A stretch of DNA of 64,000 nt from Euryodendron excelsum (Eukaryota; Streptophyta; Magnoliopsida; Ericales; Pentaphylacaceae). Where the stretch lies: positions 16,375,001 through 16,439,000 of the forward strand of contig CM065389.1 of NCBI GenBank assembly GCA_033060915.1, written 5' to 3'. This document shows, piece by piece, positions 48,801 through 58,830 of the stretch. Positions within the stretch are counted from its first letter, which is position 1, and the number at the start of each line of letters is the position of its first letter. Below the pieces are notes generated by a model, which worked only from the letters and a program-made list of their open reading frames with translations, was not told the DNA's origin and did not search any database. The position numbers and the translations under genes are program-made.

Positions 48801-49616
48801 CATTGTCTATGATATGTTCATTATTTTATCTAATATATTTTTTTTTCCAGGTTATTCGCAAGGAATACATTGATCTATAGTATTTGTATGTCGGCATATT
48901 TTGCGATAGACTTAAAACTCCCTTTTGATCTATGGATTATGGATTTGTAATGTTATTTTGCGAAGACTTATATATATTTTTTTATTTTATGAATTTTAAT
49001 GTGAGATAATGTTTGTTTGGAGACAATGTTTAAAATATGTGTTAGTTTATTTTGTTACGCAATTTATAAATATTTGGATTTGAATGAATGCTTTAATTTT
49101 GTCATTTGTATAATGTTAATTGTACATTTTATCAGATGAAAAAAAAAAAAAAAGCTACAAAATTATTCACTAATTAAATATAAAATTTTTTTAAAAAATC
49201 ATTAGCGACGGTTACATAACCGTCGCTAAAAGTGCCTAAATATGTCTAGCCGCAAGTGTGTTGGCCTTTTGCGACGGTGAAAGGCTGTCGCTAAAGATAT
49301 TTGCCATAGGTACAACTATCGCTAATGATGATAGTGAAAGATTATTTGCGACGGCATTAATCCGTCGCTAACAGCCTATAAGCGTCGGCATTGCAGCGGC
49401 TGCAAATACTACAACCTAGGCGACTAGTATTTGCAATGGAATTTTGCCGTCGCAAAAGATGACCCATGCCTTCGCTTAGCCGTCGCAAATTGTATTTGCG
49501 ACGCTCATAAATTTATCGTTGAAAATGCCGTCGCACAACTGATACAATTGAGTATTTGCAACCGTAAAATAGGCTTTTGCATGACGCCATCACAAATACT
49601 ACAATTTTTAGTAGTT
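45097..49616. mobile_element. Non-autonomous CACTA (En/Spm-type) transposon
   Basis: The 5' end is CACTACTAGGAAATAG. The 3' end in reverse complement is AACTACTAAAAATTGTAG, with the terminal base changed from the expected C. Three-base target duplications ATA flank it (45094-45096 and 49617-49619), as expected for CACTA. Both subterminal regions carry many GCGACGG/CCGTCGC motifs in both orientations (45120-45310 and 49200-49560), typical transposase-binding arrays. The 4.5-kb interior has a CT-rich, exon-like segment (45430-45660), a short coiled-coil-like frame near 47650 (KREQQIAELK) and the satellite array, but no recognisable transposase. Confidence 0.8.
47873..48760. repeat. ~171-bp tandem array inside the CACTA element
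   Basis: Units start with an AGCCGTTTGG-like word at about 47876, 48049, 48219, 48390, 48561 and 48733, so the period is 170-173 bp with five full units and part of a sixth. Each unit carries AACTTGACACGTAGGAAGG and ends with GAGAGTTGTCA and ACTTAACCTTTAAAA. Units differ by roughly 10-20%. Confidence 0.9.
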
Positions 49617-50989
49617 ATATCATATATTATGATGATCTAAACCAGAAAGTTGAGAAGAGAATGAGTACTTGGCCCCATAGCTAAACAGTCTTATTATTAT
49701 TATTATTATTATATACTTGTGCACTTTTTAAATCCCAAATCTTTCACCATTTTTTCATCATCGTCTGTTTTTGTCTTTTACTTTTTTTGTGATGCTACAG
49801 TTATTGTCTTTTTTTAACTATATTTTCTTCTTTTCCATGTCTACCCACTGTGGATAAAAATGAATACATAAACTATTTATAGTTTAGACTTATCTATAAA
49901 ATAAATAAAATAGTCACAAATTTAATAAAATAATAAAAATACACCAACAAATGGCAACCCCTTATCTGCGTTTCGGGTTTCTTTTCTTCAGGACATGGAC
50001 AGGTTACATGCCGAATTCAAAGACACCATCCCACAAATCATATGATATCAAACGAGAAAGGCAATGACATCAATTCACCCGTTTGAGCCCAGTCAATTTA
50101 TTCTCTCCAATTCCAAGAGTACACGCAACGTACTGTACAGGTGGGAGACATTTGCAAATATAAGCCCCGGCGTTGTTAAGTGGGTTTGCTACCACTTGGT
50201 CAACTTAGGTTCAATTTTGAGCCAAGCATCCCAAGAGGTATTGCAATTGAAGAGTAAGACGAGGTTTCATTGTTTAGACTAACCATATCAAGATTTTGAG
50301 CATGGGTTTGACTCTCTGCTAATCTACAAATTCAGCACTTATCCTTAAACTATCGAGGAGCAGTTCGGCGACACCAATCAAGGGGATTTTCCCGGGTTAA
50401 TTTTTGGGGAAAATCCCTTCGGTAGTCACTGGTCAGCATTTTTTTTTCTTTTTTTTAATATTTGCAAATATAGTGGTAATCCCAATCAATCAATCTTAAA
50501 TACTACTACTCACGTAGATGATGGCCATGGTCATGGTCAGGGATCGCGTGTGAAAACTGAAAATTCAAGTCAGGAAGGTTACCTTTCTGAATGATGGATA
50601 TATTTATGCACCCAGCGACGGTCAATGGTTATAGTCTTTGTAATGAATTCCTTCCGATAAAATAAAAAAGAATTCCAAAGTTTTGGACAATGATACGTAA
50701 GCGAAGAAAGAGAAGAAAAATTAATGATAACGAAAGGTACAAATTAGGTCTTCCATATCTAACTCAATCACTTACAAGGGTAAAAAGAAAGAGAAGGAGC
50801 AAATAAGAGGGAGTATATGCAACTTCAAAGCATCTTTGGAATAAGAAAGATATAAAAACAAAAAATAATAGGAGGAAAAAGCAATCAAAGTGGAAGGAAC
50901 TCATTAAGATGCTCTTTAGATACACAATTGCCACTGTAATATTATACTGGTGTAAAATTTTATTTTCAGAATGATATATTTTGCTATTA

Positions 50990-51140
50990 AATAATTATAT
51001 ATAGAAAATTCTCTTCCTAAAATGATGTGACAATATTATTTTTTTTATTAAGAATCACCATCATAACTGATTTTTTGTTTTAAAATAAAATACTCTCATT
51101 TAACCATATTATTTCATACAAAAATTCTATATGAGGCCTT
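50990..51140 (+). mobile_element. MITE-like element, GGGTAATGCTATA family
   Basis: ATAGAAAATTCTCTTCCTAA, AAATGATGTGACAATATT, ACCATCATAACTG and CATATTATTTCATACAAAA in family order. A second partial copy abuts it on the left. Confidence 0.6.
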
Positions 51141-51484
51141 ACAAAACTCCAAGTAGAACCAATTAACGAATGTTTGAGGATTAAGGCCTCGTTTGAAGAA
51201 AGTAGAGAAGGAATGGGTGACAATTTTCCGTTCACACGCTTAAATGTAAAGTCACCCATGCCTGACCAAGACATCACGAACTCCCACAAATAAACGCAAA
51301 CACACATTGACACTAGGTTAGTTGTTAGTTTGGAAATTATTAATCTCATTCACACATACAACGCAGAGCTGAGATTCAACTTTAATTACACGCGCACGGC
51401 CACAGCTACCACAGGCCCACAAACAATATGGGTCAGTTTAACTTAACTGGCTATCTCATGCACACACATGCACAAATACATAAG

Positions 51485-51655
51485 GAAAATACTATTTTTT
51501 CAGAATTTTTATATAGAATTTTGAACTAGAATGATGTGCAGTAATAATTTTGTAATTAAAATACATCTTAATAAATTTTTTATTTTAAAATGATAGACCC
51601 ACAACTCAAACACATCATTCTATTATATTTCTTGGTTATATAGCATTACTCAATA
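51485..51655 (+). mobile_element. MITE-like element, GGGTAATGCTATA family
   Basis: AACTAGAATGATGTGCAGTA, TTGTAATTAAAATACATC, ACATCATTCTATTATAT and the terminus TTATATAGCATTACTC. Confidence 0.65.
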
Positions 51656-51694
51656 CATACATATGGGTCTTTGAACTTGAGTTCACACACACAA

Positions 51695-51703
51695 GAATAT
51701 ATA
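51695..51703 (+). promoter_or_regulatory. Probable TATA box of LVK-x-MM copy B
   Basis: ATATATAAG about 150 bases before the ATG at 51850. Transcription would start near 51730, and the first ATG from there is 51850. A (GA)n tract at 51777-51807 would lie in the 5' leader. Confidence 0.5.
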
Positions 51704-51773
51704 AGAAAAATAAATACGATCGAGTTCCACCTCTATATTTCTTCTGATATCTTCCTCTTCAATACAACAAACT

Positions 51774-51809
<36 letters not shown>

Positions 51810-51849
51810 GGACTTTAAGGGTGCGGACAAAGGCAAGACCGGGGGAAAG

Positions 51850-52047
51850 ATGGTAGATTCAGGTGGAGGAGAGGCCGGAGCCGAGACTGGACAGGGGTTC
51901 AAACACAAGGTTGGGAGTCTGATTCCACCAAAGAAGAAGCTTGTGAAGACGATGATGGTCGAGTACGTGGCTTCCTCTATTACCAAGAACATAAACAAGC
52001 ACAAGAACAATCCTGATAGTGATGGTGGTTCTGCAGCTTCTACTTGA
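51850..52047 (+). CDS. Small protein with LIPPKKKLVKTMM motif (LVK-x-MM family, copy B)
   Basis: Single exon, 65 residues from the first ATG downstream of a TATA box and a (GA)n leader. Order: Gly/Glu-rich head (MVDSGGGEAGAETGQGFK), motif GSLIPPKKKLVKTMMVEYV, then ASSITKNINKHKNN and a Gly/Ser tail. Very similar to copy C at 63688, less so to copy A at 39634. The frame is open further upstream into residues ADKGK that match the true N-terminus of copy C, but without an ATG, so this copy seems to have lost the ancestral start and to initiate about 20 residues later. Highly basic centre, no signal peptide. Function unknown. Confidence 0.65.
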   Translation: MVDSGGGEAGAETGQGFKHKVGSLIPPKKKLVKTMMVEYVASSITKNINKHKNNPDSDGGSAAST

Positions 52048-52890
52048 CTCAATACCTTACATTGTCATGGGTATTGCATTTGAACTTTGTAGTAATTAGA
52101 TAGTCAATCGCTTCACTGGAGATCATAGCATTTCGTAGGCAGTGTACTCTTCTCCATTTCCACGTTCTCTGTAGTTGATGAATGAAGTCTCCTATATATA
52201 CTTTCATATATATATATATATATCACTATGTTTAAGTTTCTATTTATGCATATAATTACTTATGTTTATCAGTTGCCCATCGTTGCACAAATCCGTCTTA
52301 TCCTTTTTGCTTTCTCTGGGGCCTATATACACAACCCAAAACCAAACTGACCGTTTTCTTTTGGTCTCGCTCTCTCTCTCTCTCTCTCTCTCAAATACAA
52401 CGTTCCAATCCGTGTGGCATTGGCGGCTAAAGAATCAGTTGCACCCAAAATTCTCATCTCCTCCGAGGCTGCCACATGTTGGCAAACGTCATTTATACAT
52501 TTCCACCTAAACTCTTTCTTAATATGTTATCTCATTAGTGTTAATAGGCCTTACTTGGAATATGCGTTTGATGCTCATGAAGGTATTCGGTAATAACGAC
52601 ATCATTAATTGTATGAAATATGACGGAATAACCCTCAGTGCTAAAGATTGCTAATAAAAATAACTGAAAGGGACCATATAAATCGTTTTGATTAAAATAT
52701 TGCAACCCAAATAGCTTCTGTATCCTATGAATCATTTTTAATTACAAAAATAGGTTCAGACATAGTCTGTTCTATTCTTCATCATGTTCAAGTAAAAAAT
52801 TTCATAACATCCCATATGCTTGCTTATTGTATACATCTATATATGGTAATTATAAAATTTAAATAGCTTGCGTCATTGATCAAAGGATTA

Positions 52891-53105
52891 GGCTGGTCAA
52901 TGGATAGGGTCCAATCCAGTAAGATCTAGAAGTAGTTATACGGCCGATCCGATTATCTGATTATTGACTAATTGGGTTTGGTATAATGGATCTGATTCGT
53001 CAAATCCAGATCCTGATCGAATCGGATCCAAAGTTTTATCAGATCAGATCAAATTCAGGTCTAGTCGGGTCTGGATCAAAGACCCGGTTTGTTAACAGGC
53101 CTAGA
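52891..53105. mobile_element. Small TIR element rich in GGATC/GATCC words
   Basis: The left end TAGGCTGGTCAATGG...GGGTC is mirrored by the right end read inverted (TAGGCCTGTTAACAAACCGGGTC). The interior is full of AATCGGATCC/GGATCTGATT-like words. Resembles small hAT-type elements; no clear target duplication. Confidence 0.5.
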
Positions 53106-54919
53106 TAATAATAGGGAAAATGTCCTCTCTCCCTCCCCCCGCCCCGAGAGAAAATGAAGGCTAATGCTACTTGAATGGACCAAATTAAAAACGAAACGTG
53201 AGTTAACTTCTTTTCTTTCTCTAATTTGTTACGTGGTTCAGGATGTCCGAATCAGTTTACATGCACATCTACTAATTTTGTTTCCAGTTTGGTTAAAGGC
53301 AAACTATCCACGCTAGAACTAGAGAATCCACCAGAGATAAATTTCTTGTAGGGTGAGGGCCACAAACCCCCCCTACCCCCAAATTTTGAAAAATTCTCTT
53401 CCACCGCATGTGTTTTCGGGTATTTATGATAAAATAGTTAAGTTGCCCCCCAAACATCAAGTAATTTTACCGTTGGCCTCTCCAAATTCAGGTAATTTTA
53501 TCTTGTCCCTTTCAAATTTTGTTCTAACATTTTACTTATTCCAACATTTTTTATACTTTTAATTTTCTATTACTATTTATACTAATGACTCCTATTATTG
53601 TCTATTTTATTTTGACCTTTTTTTATGCATATGAAAGTAATATTAAACCTAACAGCCTTCTCTTTTGAGGAAAATATTCCTTCATTGATATGTAAATATT
53701 TTATTTGTAGGTACTACATTCGTTATCATTTTTACTTTTTTTTATATAGGCCTTCTACTATAAAATCTAAATCTAAATGGTATTAGTTGATAGTTGTGAT
53801 ATGGGTATTACTAAAAGAATTTCCTCTTTTGGCCCTCTCTTTGCAAAATTTCTGCGTACACCACTACCTGATTTCAAGAAGGTGAATGTGAATTAACTTT
53901 AACCATGCCTTTTCTCGTTTACAAAAAGCAAGCAAATAAAGAAATAAATAAATTGACTCATGCAAAGAGTTGGAGTGGTAGACCAAAATTACAACCCGAC
54001 GACAAGAAAATGTAAACACAAACATCTTTAGTTTTTTTTTTTTTTTTTTTTTGTCTTCTTTTATTTTTGGATCATGGACATCACTAGTTAAGTTCAATAT
54101 TTCACAGTTTTCCTTAATAGGGTTACTACCTTAGAGTGAGGACCTCAAGATGTAAATTTCAGGCCAATTACTGGGGTAAATTTATGACCAGATTATTTCA
54201 TCTCGACCAAAAAGCCAAAGTTGAAAGTCATAGTAGGGTCCCTTTGAAAGTCATAGTAGGGTCACCTTGACACTTGAATTTAAGACTTAAGGCCGCAGGG
54301 AGCAGCTTATCTATATCGGTGAAATCAGAAGCCCATTGGTTCTTAGGTTTGAACCAGTGCTCACTCTTGACTTACGACCAGCTTATTTAACTCTTTTTTT
54401 TTTTTCTGTTTTTATTATTAATTCTTCAACTAATTTAAATTTTTATGTTCCTTCCTGGCTTTTGGTTATGCTTTTCACCAGGGAGAAAGCCAAGAATTTG
54501 TATTAGGGGCCAAGAACAGCTCTATAAAAAAATTTTAACTAATAATGCAAGTTACATTTAATATATCAAAAAAATTCTTTACATCATTGGTTTATACTCC
54601 AAAAAAAAAAAATATCGAGCTATTTTTTTATTCTCCAAATTTATCCAAAATCTCAATAATTGGGTATGGGTAAGCATAGGAATTGGGCCATTGTTAGAAC
54701 AAATCACAAACAAATACAAAATAAACTCAAATAGCAACAAAAATGGGCCGCAATACATAAAATTATATAGAAAAAATATTATTTTATTATGAAATTTTTT
54801 TATGCCTTGATTTTATACTAAATATAATATTTTTTTAAAATTGGAGGGGGCTGCTTTACTATGTTAAAAAAAAAAATTTTGCCTTAATTTTTACATCTAT
54901 TGGGATTGTTTATTTTTTT

Positions 54920-54921
<2 letters not shown>

Positions 54922-54955
<34 letters not shown>
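54922..54955. repeat. 34-base poly-G tract
   Basis: An uninterrupted run of 34 G residues preceded by a T-run, in an otherwise AT-rich region. Could form G-quadruplexes, or may be a base-calling artefact. Confidence 0.9.
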
Positions 54956-54957
<2 letters not shown>

Positions 54958-55090
54958 TGTCCCCTTTGGTCAATACATATCTTCATCGATGCTTTTCACC
55001 TTCTTCTTTTTCTTTTTCTTTTTTTTTTTTACCAAAAACCAAAAGAAAATTAGTAAAATTCCATAAGCTAGTTTATAAACTAATCCTCAC

Positions 55091-55237
55091 TGTTAGGTTG
55101 TATTATTATATATGCTTAGGGATACTATTGTAAAAACTTAGATGAGGACTTTTGTGTAATTTGTCTCATATATAAATACACATTCTCAACCCTAATATGG
55201 GCTGATTTTTGTCTGCCAACAACATAGCAGCTTCTCA
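55091..55237 (+). repeat. 5' LTR of the copia element
   Basis: 147 bases aligning without gaps to 63065-63211, with 7 differences of which 6 are transitions. Contains CATATATAAATACA as a TATA-like promoter. The LTR may extend to 55265, where a CA directly precedes the primer-binding site; similarity to the 3' copy is weak and gapped there. Confidence 0.88.
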
Positions 55238-55265
55238 AAATTGCAGCAGCCTTTCATCTCTTTCA

Positions 55266-55278
55266 TGGTATCAGAGCC
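55266..55278 (+). other. Primer-binding site
   Basis: TGGTATCAGAGCC, complementary to the 3' end of initiator methionine tRNA and standard for plant copia elements. Confidence 0.85.
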
Positions 55279-58200
55279 TCTTTGATTTGGTTTCCATTGA
55301 CCACCTTTTATTAGTCTCTCATTCTCTTTCTTCTTCTATTCTTATCACTTGCTCTTTACCTATGGACTCAAGTTCTTCTTCTTCTTCCTTTCCTCTTCTA
55401 TCCTTTCCCATCCATAATATCATCAATCACATATCAGTAAAACTTGATTCTGAAAACTACTTATTATGGAGAGATCAATTCATTTCGATCTTGATTTGCA
55501 ACGATCTGTTTGGCTATATAGATGGCACAAATGCTGCACCAGCAAGCATGGTTCTTGATGAGAAAACTCATAAATAGGATCATAATCCAAAGTATAGAGA
55601 GTGGCTCAGGATAGATCAGTTCTTGGTAAGTTGTCCGAAAGCAACTTTATCTTCCAATGCTTCAGCACATGTACTCGGCGTGCAAACCTCTTATGAAGTG
55701 TGGGAAACTCTTGAAACAATTTTCCAGCAACAATCACAGGCTCATTTCAATTATCTGCGTGATCATCTCCAAAATTTAAAGAAAGAAACACTTTCAACGG
55801 AGGACTATCTTGCACAATTAAAGGGTATTGCAGACAAGCTTGCTGCTATCAATCATCCGATTCATGAATCAAAGCTTGTGACTCGTACATTGAATGGTCT
55901 CCAAAATGATCTAGACAACCAGCCCTTCATGTTTGCTATAGAAAATCAGGAAAAGCCACTGTCATTTGATGATCTACGAGCAAAACTTCTTGTGCATGAA
56001 CAACGCATGCAAAATATGCGTTCTGTTCAACAAGCAGTAGTTGCTCCTGCAAGCTCACAGACTTCTGAGCCAACATTGGTTGGCATTAACCAGGGGCAAT
56101 ATCAACGACGTCATCAATGTCGTGACGGTGGTGATTGACGTAATCACCATGGAAGACAGCAGCAACGATCTCATAACAGAAATGGAAGCAATTATAGTCG
56201 TGGTGGACAGCAGCACTTTAATCCATTTCAACACTCCCATGACAATCATATCCGAAATTATAGAGATCAAAGTTGTCAAATTTGCGGCAAGTCAGACCAT
56301 ACAACCTCTCATTATCGTTTTCGTTATAGTCGCGACAATCGTGATTATGCTTATACTGATCGTGGCAATCGTTCTTTTCATAACGACCGTGACAACGCTA
56401 TTAATGCATTTGCTAGTCTTCATTTGGCATCAAATCCTCCAAATGACTCTTATTTAGATCACATTGAATCTCATTGGCTTGCTGACTCTGGTGCCACTAG
56501 CCATATGACTGCCAATTCCGAGTTACTTCAACAATCCTCACTTTTCAATTGCAGCAAACAAGTTTATATAGGTAATGATAATGCTTTAAATATTAACTGT
56601 GTTGGTAATGGAATCCTACCTACTCCCACAACTCCTTTGTCTTTGAATGAAGTTCTCTATGTTCCTTCACTTAAAGAAAATTTGTTATCTGTGGCTCAAC
56701 TAACACGTGATAACTCGTGTGTTTTTCAATGTTTTCCATGGGGGTATTCAATTAAGGACCTGTGCACGGGGAGAATCCTTTTGGAAGGCCCAATTCAGGA
56801 TAATCTATATCCAATACCAGCATGTGGGATCAGTCAATTTTCACATGGTGCTTGACATAACAGTAGCTTTCCTATGAATAATAAAGAGGTTGCTGCCATA
56901 GCTTCAAAAACAGTTTCTAGTATTTTATGGCATCGCCGACTTGGTCATCCGCCATCTCGAGTTCTATCGCTTCTTTCTTCTCGTAACAGTATCAATATTT
57001 GTAATAATTTTCATCAGAATTCAGTTTGTACTGCTTATCAAAATGGTAAGAGCAAACGGCTGCCTTTTGTCTTATCTGAGAGAAGAACTTCTGTTGCTCT
57101 TGAATTAATACATTGTGATATTTGGGGACCTTCTCCGACTTCTACCAGTTCTGGATTTCGATTTTACATAATATTTGTTGATGATTTTAGCCATTACACC
57201 TGGTTGTATCCCTTGAAATTGAAATCTGATGCATTAGCTTGCTTCCAACATTTTAAAAATGTGGGTGAAAATTTATTTGCTGGTAAAGTGAAATTCTTTC
57301 AGTGTGATGGGGCCAGAGAACTCATTCAAGGTCGCTTTAAGGTTTTTCTTGACCATTATGGCATTTCTTTAAGAGTTTTTTGTCCACATACACAACAACA
57401 AAATGGTTTAGCTGAGCGAAAGCATTGTCACATTGAGGAAATGGGATTGTCACTTCATTTTCAAGCTCATCTAACTCATCATCTCTGGCTTGAATCTTTT
57501 TCAACTGCCGTTTTTCTTATTAATCGATTGCCGACCCCCGTGCTTAGTAATCATTCACCCCATGAGGTTCTATTTGGTACTCCTCCTATGTACTCATCCT
57601 TGAGAGTTTATGGTTGTGCATGTTATCCCTATTTCTGCTCATATTGAAAGGACAAGCTTGAGATGAAATCTAAGCAATGTGTTTTCATCGACTATAACAA
57701 CATTCATAAAGGCTACAGGTGTCTTGATCCTTCTACTGGACGAGTCTACATATCTCGCCACGTCATCTTCGATGAAAATGTTTTTCCTTATGCACAGTGC
57801 TCAAGTTCATCATGTTCAGCACCATCTCAAGCTACACCACTAGTCCCCTCAACTACTAATCTCCCGATTGGATTATCTTCATTGTCATCTCCTCCAGATC
57901 CTGCTACATTAGCATCCTCACATTCCATTACAACTTCTCTTGATGATACCGCTAATGATCGAGCTACTGATCAGCTTTTATTTTCTTCTCCGACATCGTC
58001 ATTGTCATCTAGTTTCCTTAATGTGGTGCAATCTATTAATGCACCTATCTCACCCGCTGTGGAGCATTCTTTACCGCAGCCCCCACCACCACCATCTTCC
58101 TCTTTGCATTCTCAAGTTGTGGTACCTAGTCCTCCTATGATAACTCGTTCCAAGGATGGCACACGTCGTCCTAAGTGTTTTCATAGCACTAAGTATCCAC

Positions 58201-58825
58201 TTCCTCTTGCTTTTCATACTACACTAGCGTCATCTATTCAAGAACCTCTCAGTTATAAGCAAGCTTTTCAAGATTCTCGTTGGCTTAAGGCTATGCACGA
58301 GGAATATAATGCTCTTCTTCACAACTGTACTTAGCGCCTTGTACCTCATCATTCTTCTATTAATGTTGTCGGCTGTCGTTGGGTTTACAAGGTCAAAGAA
58401 AGGTCTGATGGCTCTATTGAACACTTTAAAGCTAGGCTTGTTGCCAAAGGTTTCACTTAACAAGAAGGAATTGATTTTGACGAGACTTTTAGTCCAGTTG
58501 TTAAGGCTACAACCATTTGTACCATCCTCTCCATTGCAGTTTCCTTCCATTGGACAATTAAACAATCGGATGTTAAAAATGCCTTTTTGCACGGTATTCT
58601 TACGAAGGAAGTTTATATGTTCCAACCACCTGGTTTTGTTGATTCTTCTTTCCCCAACCATGTGTGCAAACTCAATCGAGCTATTTATGGTCTTCATCAA
58701 ACACCACGTGCATGGTTTCATCGTTTTAGCTCTGAGCTTCTGGCTTTTGGTTTTCAGTGTAGTCGGGCTAATAAAATCCTTCACTGTTTTTTCTTCGTCG
58801 TGGTACGAATGTTATCATTCTTCTC

Positions 58826-58830
58826 TTATA
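58826..58830. repeat. Left target duplication of the nested insertion
   Basis: TTATA, repeated at 62100-62104. The match can be read as 9 bases (TTATATGTC) because the element begins TGTC as does the interrupted target. Confidence 0.75.

Larger units (their letters stand above)
49620..51694. other. Spacer with two or three MITE-like copies
   Basis: Contains MITE-like copies at 50990-51140 (with an adjoining fragment from 50930) and 51485-51655, the latter about 200 bp from the TATA box of the gene at 51850. The rest is AT-rich, with no coding region recognised. Confidence 0.45.
52048..55090. other. Gene-free region with repeat fragments and poly-G
   Basis: Holds the 3' region of copy B, a (TC)n tract (52366-52392), an hAT-like or MITE fragment (52891-53105), decayed repeat sequence around 53340-53560, a 24-base direct duplication at about 54222-54262, and the poly-G tract at 54922-54955. 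No coding region recognised. Confidence 0.45.

Noticed and set aside
54290..54410. Possible tRNA or SINE (GGTTTGAACC-like B-box followed by T-run)
   Set aside because: No cloverleaf or A-box could be drawn and no repeat partner was seen.
54900..55133. Gly-rich frame
   Set aside because: Translation of the poly-G run continuing into the copia LTR.
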